A DNA stretch of 64,000 nt from contig JAIVFH010000013.1 in assembly GCA_025765595.1 (NCBI GenBank), positions 310,001-374,000 of the forward strand, written 5' to 3'. Origin of the DNA: Obelidium mucronatum (lineage: Eukaryota; Chytridiomycota; Chytridiomycetes; Chytridiales; Chytriomycetaceae). Position numbers and translations under genes: made by a program. This document shows, piece by piece, positions 53,612 to 64,000 of the stretch (its first letter is position 1; each line of letters opens with the position of its first letter). The notes under the pieces are model-generated. The model had not been told where the DNA came from. It searched no databases and saw only the letters and a program-made list of their open reading frames with translations.

Positions 53612-55177
53612 CTAATTTTTTCGATAACGTCGCAAAAAACACCCAATACTCCTTCCAATCGATCCAAGAATGAGACTCGGATCCAGTTCATTGGCACCAT
53701 CAAGTGGATCCTTTGTAACATCAACAAACAGCTCCTCCATTCGACTGAAAAATGCGGACTCCTCTTGCGCACTCAATCCACGCCGTTTATACACTAGCCA
53801 GATTTCTGTTTTGCCATTGGCTTCGGACAAGAAATCCAAGGTTCGTAATAAATCATCAAAGTACTCTACTTCATACACAACATCCGCAGCAACAATAACA
53901 TCGAATTTTCCAAGTGACTGAAGCGAGGGTATATGGCCCCAGGGCAACGAAGACACATTTACAATTGAATTTTGCTTTGCGACGTTGTCGGAATTGATGG
54001 CCAGGTTTTTCTTGGGGAGAGACAGGCACTCGGGTAAGTCAGAAAGAACGATATGGGATTGAACCAAAGAAGCTATTAGGATCCCCACAGTTCCCACACC
54101 ACAGCCCAAATCCATAACACGTAAAGGACGACTTAATTCTGCCGAGGTTTTCTTGCACCGCGCCAAAAGAAGTGGAAGGCCTTGACACAATACATAGGCT
54201 GAATCCTGGTGAAGCTATCAACATTCTGGTAATCGCAATCCAAAAAAGAGTCGTACCCACAGGCGGCCGTGTATTCCGCAGTCCGATTCTTCATAAGTGA
54301 TTGCAATACTTTGGATCGTAGAATCCATTGGATTGAAAGATATTGGGCGAATAACATCTGGAGCGAGCAGTTCATCTGCATCCTTCACCAAATTGACATC
54401 GTCGACAATCTGAATCGGTCCCGTCATGAGCGGAATCGCGAGTTCGTAGTTTGTTGGCTCGAGGTAAAACCAGAACAGGTCACCACAGTCTGATGCCAAA
54501 TCAATGCTTGCGTGAATCACCGCCTTGCCCTTCCTGTCCAGCCTGCAAGTAGACGGAGATACGGCCAGCTTCTTTGACCAGTCTGGGCGCCCGCTGCTCG
54601 AGCCCACCGCCGTGATGCGCAACTCGACCGGACAGTGCTGGTCAAAGTCGATGTCGCGGAACAGCCCCATGTCGCTCGCCAGCATCACGGGCAGCGCCAC
54701 AGCGGCGGGCGCGCTGCGGGCCACGGCGCGCGGAAGGCCGGCGCCACGCAGCACGACGCGGTACAGCAGCCGCTGCGCCGAGCCCTGCAGCACGCGCGGC
54801 GCCGGCGCATCCGCGGCCGCCGCTGACTCAGCCGCGAGGCGCGCCAGGCCCGCGGCGCGCGCGTGCAGCTGCGCCGCGTTCGCCCGCGCCAGCGGATGCG
54901 CGCTGGCCAGCGGCGGCAGCGGCGTGCGCCCAGCTTCGCACGCAGCGGCGCTCGCATCGTTCGGCGCCGCGAGCAGCTCGCCGACCAGCGCCGCCGCCGC
55001 GCCAAACTCGTCCAGCTGCTCAAACGCCCAGGCAAGCAGGTACACGCAGACTGCCCATTCGTACGAATGCTCCTCGGAACAAGCACGCACTCGCTCGGCT
55101 CTCTCGATAAACAAGCGGGGATTGTCGCACGCTTGCCCAAACCGCTGCTGGATCAACCCAGCGACTTGATCGCTCAT
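53612..55177 (-). CDS. Class I (METTL21/Methyltransf_16-like) protein methyltransferase with a long N-terminal extension
   Basis: ATG 55177 (MSDQVAGLIQQRF). The first 300 or so residues are an uncharacterised helical/beta region, Ala-rich and in a GC-rich stretch (about 54520-55060). After a short intron (54215-54256, 42 nt) comes a Rossmann methyltransferase with SAM motif I VMDLGCGVGTVGI and post-motif AADVVYE, as in lysine methyltransferases of the METTL21/EFM group. The end is FLRRYRKN at 53612. Target unknown. It lies between epimerase copies 1 and 2. Confidence 0.75.
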
Positions 55178-55275
55178 CTCAACAAAGTCGAAAGAATTCA
55201 AGACATCAATAAAGAAATCAACTTATTATTTGGCTCTATTAAAATGGAACAAAGAACAATATGCAATCCAGATTC

Positions 55276-58502
<3,227 letters not shown>

Positions 58503-59755
58503 TTATTTCGTCTTCTTATTGTTATCGTTCTTCAAAGCTGCAACTCTGGCTTCCTCTTCTTTGAACCATCTGACGGAGCGCTTGATACCCTCACCAAGGG
58601 GCACTTTAGGCTTGTATCCCAACAGCTTCTTGGCCTTTTCAATATTGTGGTACTTGTTTTGCGTGATAGTGTTGAGTCTAAATAGCGTGAGGGTTGGGTG
58701 GATCTTCCTGACGGGAGAGAGGAGCAAGACAAAAAATTCGACGATATAGGCAAGGGCAAAGGCTAGCCACAGGGGGAACACAGTTGTCAACGTGTTCTTT
58801 GTACCAACTTCATCGAAAACCATTTTGGGAAAGTCCCAAAAGAAGACAGGGGAATCATTTGTAATGAAAAAGGCCTAGTTGTTTTTGAACCCCAATGTCA
58901 GTTAAAAAAACATTATCAAAAAACACTTACTTCACCAGCAACGCCACTGTTCGCATCATTCAATTTATCGGCCGCAAGAATGTGGGCATCAGCTGCATTG
59001 TCAACATATGTGTAATCAAAGATGGTCTCATTCGGGCCCATTTGATACTTTGACTTTGAGCTTTTTGCAACTTCTATCATTGTTTTGATTCCCTGCATGT
59101 CTCTTGGCCCAATGATTCCACTTGGTCGCAAGGCAGCAGTGCGCAACGATGAACAGTTGGCGGCCAACACCAACTCTTCAGCAGTTGCCTTGGTGAGATT
59201 ATACTCATCCAAGTGCTTTGCACAGTAAGGTATAGTTTCATCAGCTTCTTCGAGGGTTTGACCGTTGAAGATGACAGAGGCTGAAGACGTGTACACAAAC
59301 TTGGAAATGTTGAGGTTCTTGCAGGCCGTAATAACGTTCTGTGTACCAACAACGTTCACAGCACGGTAAACATCAGCACCCAAACCATGTGGAGGAGAAG
59401 CCTTAACGATCCAAAGAAAAAAAAATAAGTTAAGTCAATATAGCTTCAAAAAAAACTCACGGTGTGGATGACAACAGTTCGTCCCTGCAACGCCTGTTCA
59501 ACATCATGCAACTTTGTAATGTCTCCCACAAAGAATTGAACTCGATCATTGTCAAAAGTTCTTCGCATATCAAACACTGCGACGTTCACTTCGCCTCGTT
59601 CAAGAAGGAGTTCGACAATTCTACGACCCAGAAAGCCACAACCGCCGATAACAATCCACGACTCAACCTAACATGTATTTCTTTAGTGATAAACTATCAG
59701 ATGGATGAGTTGCATGGGATCACACTTGGTTCGCCTTCTTGTTGAGTCCAACCAT
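58503..59755 (-). CDS. ERG26: Sterol-4-alpha-carboxylate 3-dehydrogenase (decarboxylating), Erg26-like
   Basis: NAD-dependent step of C-4 demethylation in ergosterol synthesis, at the ER. A small first exon (ATG 59755, MVGLNKKANQ) joins VESWIVIGGCGFLGRRIVELL, the Rossmann start. VNVVGTQNVITAC and YTSSASVIFNG follow, then the catalytic Y-x3-K as YNLTK, RPSGIIGPRD, and a C-terminal hydrophobic segment (LWLAFALAYIVEFF) for membrane association. Stop at 58503. About four exons. Erg26/NSDHL is the best fit; other 3-beta-HSD-type enzymes are the alternative. Confidence 0.88.
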
Positions 59756-59814
59756 TTTTCAAACTTTTTTATTTTCATCAGGCCATCCAAACACCATTAT
59801 TAATATTGAATGGT

Positions 59815-61254
59815 CTAAAATAAAAACCCTGCCGCTGCAGCCCTTGCCAACTCCCCCTTAAAATCCGAAGATAGTTCCCAAATCATTTGTCCTCCCAATC
59901 CTGCACTTTTGGCCCAGCGTGCTTTCGCCTCAATCGCCTTGGTATCATCATAGGCAATAAAGTAATTTTGAATGTTCTGATACTTGTCACTGAATAAAGT
60001 TGCACTCTCTGCAAACTCAAAGTACTTGTAACTCCACTCTTTTCCAATCTTGGGATACTCAATCAATGGAGCATTTGGCTGTTGATTCTTCAATAAGCCC
60101 CCACGAAGACTGTAATACATCCATTGTGCAGACAATCCTCCGCAAACCCCACAAGTGTCGCAAGGAGGTTGGGCATCTAAAAAGTCACCATACACTGCAT
60201 CACACGCTTTAAAATCACCAGTACCAATTTCAGCGACTTTCAAGTTATTATCGCTTTTACATGGTTGGTAGAGACCATTGTTCTCTCCTTTGGAAACCAC
60301 AGACATTGTGCGTCCGTAAAACGCCAACCCAGTAACCAGTTGGGTTTTAGGGACGCCCAATTTGATCCACATTTCCAAAAATGATTTGACGGTTTGTGGG
60401 CCATTGTTTGCGCTGGGTTCGACAGGATCACCAGAGGTTTTGTTGGGTGCTCCCAAGGGCGAATTAAAGTCCGAAAACGCGTTCCAGCTTCCGTAAATAT
60501 CATAGGTCATTAGTCCAAAGTAGTTGACGTATTTTGCGTATTCTTTGATGTAGTTCTGTTGACCGCCGTTGAGAGACTGGGTAGAGTATCGACCTGCATA
60601 GGCTCCTGCCGCGATCGAGAGATGACGGTCAGGCCCCAGCTCTTTTCTCAACGCGGACAATAATTTCACAAAGTTTGCCGCATCGTTTGGATCACTTTCC
60701 AAACAATCAATCCCACCACCGCCAGGAAACTCCCAATCCAAATCCACGCCATCAAACCCATTTTTATCCATAAACAAACGCACATTTTTAGCAAATTTAG
60801 CAGTGTACGCGTCGTTTTTGGCGATGGAACTAAAATTTGTTGAACCTGTCCAACCACCAATACTAATCACAGTACGCAAACGCGGGTATTTACTTCGAAC
60901 TTTGTTGTTGAGGATAGGGATCCATGTTTCATCATCTTTTGAAGAGCTTTTGACAGTCAGTGCGCCGTTTGTCATTTTTTCAAACGTCCAAGCAGGAATA
61001 ATGTTCCCCTCGGCGGTTGGAAACACAAATGAATAAATGACGGACGTGAAATTTGTGAGATCAAGCTTGTCGATTGTATTTGATGGTTGTGTTTCTGTTC
61101 CCCAATTTGCCCAGTAGCCGATAAGACCAGGTTTTGTAAAACTGCGGTACTTGAACGAAGGTGTCTTGGGTGAAAATGGAGGTGCACTAGACACTAGGGA
61201 TAAAAGAGCGAGAACAATTGCTGTCCTGATCATTAGAGTGGTCGGTGAAGTCAT
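59815..61254 (-). CDS. GH18 chitinase, secreted form
   Basis: One uninterrupted frame of 479 codons from ATG 61254 to stop 59815. An N-terminal signal peptide (TAIVLALLSLVSSA) is followed by a GH18 TIM barrel: GLIGYWANWG, VISIGGWTGS, and catalytic DGVDLDWEFP (DxxDxDxE), then LMTYDIYGSWN and a C-terminal GGQMIWELSSD. A Cys-rich insert (CDTCGVCGG) sits about residue 360. Predicted to cut chitin in the wall or environment. It has no carbohydrate-binding module. Tandem paralogue of 61659-63158, with tRNA-Met between. Intronless, unlike most neighbours. Confidence 0.96.
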   Translation of the reverse strand: MTSPTTLMIRTAIVLALLSLVSSAPPFSPKTPSFKYRSFTKPGLIGYWANWGTETQPSNTIDKLDLTNFTSVIYSFVFPTAEGNIIPAWTFEKMTNGALTVKSSSKDDETWIPILNNKVRSKYPRLRTVISIGGWTGSTNFSSIAKNDAYTAKFAKNVRLFMDKNGFDGVDLDWEFPGGGGIDCLESDPNDAANFVKLLSALRKELGPDRHLSIAAGAYAGRYSTQSLNGGQQNYIKEYAKYVNYFGLMTYDIYGSWNAFSDFNSPLGAPNKTSGDPVEPSANNGPQTVKSFLEMWIKLGVPKTQLVTGLAFYGRTMSVVSKGENNGLYQPCKSDNNLKVAEIGTGDFKACDAVYGDFLDAQPPCDTCGVCGGLSAQWMYYSLRGGLLKNQQPNAPLIEYPKIGKEWSYKYFEFAESATLFSDKYQNIQNYFIAYDDTKAIEAKARWAKSAGLGGQMIWELSSDFKGELARAAAAGFLF

Positions 61255-61440
61255 GATTTGACAAATGTTTGTTTTGGCTTGAATTGTCAAATAAATGTTT
61301 GTCTGCTAGTTGCATGGATTGTTCTGCTTGTAAAATATTCTTATTTATTATAATTATTATTATCTACTATTATTATTATGCTTGCTTTACTTGTCATTGT
61401 TGGTTAGGGTTATATTAAAAAGATTGTTCATAAAAACAGC

Positions 61441-61512
61441 AGCACCGTAGATCAGCGGAAGATCGTTGGGCTCATAACTCAAAGGTCGCAAGATCGAAAC
61501 TTGCCGGTGCTA
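61441..61512 (+). tRNA. Initiator tRNA-Met (CAT)
   Basis: 72 nt that fold as a complete cloverleaf: 7-bp acceptor stem AGCACCG/CGGTGCT, D stem GATC/GATC, anticodon loop CTCATAA (anticodon CAT at 61473-61475), T stem GCAAG/CTTGC with loop ATCGAAA, and discriminator A. The A1:U72 pair and the AUCGAAA T loop are hallmarks of eukaryotic initiators. No intron. In the anticodon stem (TTGGG/CTCAA) the middle of the usual three G:C pairs is a G-U wobble. Confidence 0.93.
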
Positions 61513-61658
61513 GCTTGCTTCCCGTGTTTTTTTTTCTATTGGCAGATGCAATATTCTGTGACGTCATTTGAAAAAGAATTGAAAAATATCGAATTGCGCT
61601 TTACTTTCCCGCATAGCAAGCTCAGAGCTTATAGAAAACAAATGAAAAAACGAACCAT

Positions 61659-63158
61659 CTATTTCCCGTTCCATCCATCAACAGCGGCAGCTGCCAACTC
61701 GCCATTATAATCCGAAGAAAGTTCCCAAATCATTTGCCCACCCAACCCGGCAACCGCCTTTGCCCACCGTGATTTCGCCTTGATGGAAACAGGATCATCA
61801 TACGCAATGAAATAGTTGGTGTAATTTCGATACGCAGGTGTAAAAACTGTTGCAGATTCAGCGAATCCAAAATACTCTCTTGTCCACATTGGAACTGGGT
61901 CCTTGAAGGAGTTTTTCATGCTTAAAGGTGCTTGATCTTGTTTCCCAAATGCGCCGCGGATGCTGTAATACATCCATTGGCCAGAAAGAACGCCACAGAT
62001 TCCACATGTGTCACAACTCACAAGCGCATCCAAATAGTCACCATATACAGGTGGACATGGGGTTGCTGTCGTTATATCGGTATTCAACGCGTTGGATTGG
62101 CTTTGGCAGGGTTGGAATAACCCGTTGTGTGGCCCTTGAGAAACAACACTCATTGCTCGACCATAGAAGGCAAGACCAGTGACAATCTGCGATTTCGGGA
62201 TCAAATTGCTTGTCCAGTTTTCAACAAAGGTTTCAATAGAAATTGGGGAGTTTGGGTCGACCAAAGTTGTGTCAGATTGTGAGTCAGAAGATGCACGCAA
62301 CGGAGAGTTGAAATCAGAGAAGGCGTTCCAAGATCCATGGATATCATATGTCATGAGGCCGAAATAATTTACGAATTTCGCATAGTCTTTGAGGTAGTTT
62401 TTGCCATTGGCGGCAGTGTAGCGAGAAGCGTCTCCAGCGGCAATTGAAAGGTGACGAGTGGGTCCCAGCTCAGCACGGAGAGCCGATAGAAGGGACACAA
62501 AGTTGGAAATGTCGCTTTCATTTGATTCCAGGCAATCGATTCCTCCACCACCAGGGTATTCCCAGTCTAAATCGACTCCATCGAACCCATTTGTATCCAC
62601 AAATGTTCGAACGTTCTTGGCAAATGCATTCGTGTACTTTTCGCTGGCTGAAATAGATGAAAAGTTTGTAGAGCCAGTCCAACCACCGATTGAAATCACA
62701 GTGCGAAGACTTGGATACTTGTTTCGCACTTGTTTGTTCAAGATTGGGATCCACTTTGCGTCAGCCGCAGAAGAATCTGTGATGACAGGCCGAGATGAAC
62801 CGTTTTTGGAAGTATAAGTCCATGAAGGAATGAGTCGTCCGTCCGCTGTGGGAAACACAAAGGAGTATTTAACTGCAGTGAAGCCGGATAGATCCAGTTT
62901 ATCGATGGTGTTTTCTGGTTGATTGTCTTCACCCCAGTTTGCCCAGTATCCAATGACTCCAGGAGTCGTGAAAGGGCGGTATTCAAAAGAAGTAGAAGTG
63001 GGCGAGGAGTTGTCGTTTGCCTTGTTTTTGAGTCCCACAACTGTGCCAACAATCACCCCAATGATCACAAGAGCCAGCGCAGCAACGGCAATAAAGATTT
63101 GTTTTCTGCTGAATTTGCTGTTCGCAGTGGCTTCTGGTTGAGTCGGATCTTGCTTCAT
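61659..63158 (-). CDS. GH18 chitinase, membrane-anchored form
   Basis: One uninterrupted frame of 499 codons from ATG 63158 to stop 61659. Instead of a cleavable signal it starts with a short basic cytosolic part and one transmembrane helix (IFIAVAALALVIIGVIVGTV, about residues 26-45), so a type II membrane protein is predicted. The barrel is as in its neighbour: GVIGYWANWG, VISIGGWTGS, catalytic DGVDLDWEYP, LMTYDIHGSWN, CDTCGICG, GGQMIWELSSD. Both copies keep the catalytic Glu. Starts only 27 bp after the stop of the next gene upstream. Confidence 0.95.
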   Translation of the reverse strand: MKQDPTQPEATANSKFSRKQIFIAVAALALVIIGVIVGTVVGLKNKANDNSSPTSTSFEYRPFTTPGVIGYWANWGEDNQPENTIDKLDLSGFTAVKYSFVFPTADGRLIPSWTYTSKNGSSRPVITDSSAADAKWIPILNKQVRNKYPSLRTVISIGGWTGSTNFSSISASEKYTNAFAKNVRTFVDTNGFDGVDLDWEYPGGGGIDCLESNESDISNFVSLLSALRAELGPTRHLSIAAGDASRYTAANGKNYLKDYAKFVNYFGLMTYDIHGSWNAFSDFNSPLRASSDSQSDTTLVDPNSPISIETFVENWTSNLIPKSQIVTGLAFYGRAMSVVSQGPHNGLFQPCQSQSNALNTDITTATPCPPVYGDYLDALVSCDTCGICGVLSGQWMYYSIRGAFGKQDQAPLSMKNSFKDPVPMWTREYFGFAESATVFTPAYRNYTNYFIAYDDPVSIKAKSRWAKAVAGLGGQMIWELSSDYNGELAAAAVDGWNGK

Positions 63159-63185
63159 TGTATTTAATCAAATATTTATAGGATT

Positions 63186-64000
63186 TTATTGATTTTTGGC
63201 AGCAGCACCCAAAAATACTTTTTGCATCTGAACTGCCATGTCATAAATACGGGCATCAGGACCACGATATTGAAATTGATTTTCGTACAGCTTGCCAAGT
63301 TCTAACCACTCGTTTCCCTCCACTACTTTCCCTGCCATAAAAGATGAAAGAGCAGCAACTAGATAAGGCGCAACCTACATAATGGACATTGAGATTATTA
63401 TAAGAGTGAAGAATCAACTTCGATTGCGTACCAAGTACTTTGAGGGACCGTGAGTTTCAGCATGGGCTTTCAAAAACATTGCATCATCGACAATCCCGGC
63501 AAATTTCGTTGCCTTAAACCGAGCGACACATCTTAATTGACGAGTGCGAATACAATTTGGGTTTAGTTCAATGGACTTGTCCAAAGCCTTCACAGAATCG
63601 CCATAGAAACACGCCTCAACCAACAGAGCACCAGCAAATGAATAGACTTCGGCAAAGCGAGAAGTTGGCAGGGAAAGAGAAGGGGATGAACGCTTCAGAC
63701 CTTCCAGAGATTCGCAAGCAGCTTGCCCCATTTTGGAAGAGCTTTCGACATCCTTGTTTCTTAGACAGAGACCCGCCATTATGACAAATGATCTATGGGT
63801 GTCCTCTGAGTTAATCTTCTTTTCTTCAAAAGCCATAGTTATGCGTTGAACAGATTGAAACAGAGAAACGTGATGAGCTCGTTTGGTTTGACTATGAAGT
63901 GAGTCTTCAAAAGCAATAGATGGCAGTTGATCCGGATATCTGAGGAACGCCTGTGTACCGCATTCAAGTGCAAGAGATGATTTCTTTTCCTTTTGCAGCT
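63186..64000 (-). CDS. Unrecognised helical-repeat (possibly TPR) protein, 5' part off window
   Basis: C-terminal part of a larger gene. The open frame enters at the right edge (LQKEKKSSLALECGTQAF...) and continues to about 63430. An intron (about 63378-63427) follows, then the last exon to the stop at 63186. The protein is alpha-helical, with pairs of amphipathic helices such as ALLVEACFYGDSVKALDKSI followed by ELNPNCIRTR, which looks like a TPR unit. No other motif was recognised, and I assign no function. Confidence 0.6.

Overview
The window is nuclear DNA of a eukaryote, most likely a zoosporic, early-diverging (chytrid-like) fungus. Protein genes are cut by many short GT-AG introns (about 42-120 nt), often with long T runs. 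There is an Ole1-type desaturase with a C-terminal cytochrome b5 domain, an Erg26-like sterol dehydrogenase, a septin, an Eaf1/Vid21 scaffold and GH18 chitinases. A CFAP69-like axonemal gene points to a flagellated stage. I found no bacterial operons, CRISPR arrays or intact transposons. The taxonomic placement is inference.

Layout. 1-9124 (all minus): OLE1-like desaturase (3' end off the window), DNA ligase I, glutaminase, eIF3L. 9255-18707 (minus): giant GT4/PelF-like membrane glycosyltransferase, copy A. 19049-39020: core genes (eIF2-beta, two Cys-rich cell-surface proteins, a Cdc12-type septin, Eaf1, CFAP69-like, mitochondrial malonyl transferase, an rvt-type reverse-transcriptase-like gene, a LOG-family gene and a HOP-like DP-domain gene). 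39511-48767 (plus): giant glycosyltransferase copy B, in inverted orientation to copy A. 48902-51785: MCM7. 52016-58146 (minus): three UDP-hexose 4-epimerase genes, one carrying a frameshift, with a methyltransferase gene between the first two. 58503-63158 (minus): ERG26-like gene and two intronless GH18 chitinases flanking an initiator tRNA-Met. 63186-64000: 3' part of an unrecognised helical-repeat gene.

The most interesting signal is two PelF/Gtb3-like glycosyltransferases plus three UDP-glucose/UDP-GlcNAc-type 4-epimerases within 50 kb. The same enzyme pair underlies galactosaminogalactan in Aspergillus (Gtb3 with Uge3) and Pel in bacteria (PelF with PelX). This suggests a chytrid galactosamine-type exopolysaccharide or cell-wall locus. 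The deacetylase and the Sph3/Ega3-type hydrolases of the Aspergillus cluster were not seen. The two glycosyltransferases are a mosaic: parts are about 97-98 % identical and the rest is far more diverged, as expected from gene conversion.

Other signals: an in-frame TGA at a conserved Cys in a surface protein, a one-base frameshift in eIF3L, a C45/A25 homopolymer block inside a ligase intron, stop-free introns whose length is a multiple of three inside catalytic motifs, four GC-rich islands confined to parts of genes, and 27-bp gene spacings.
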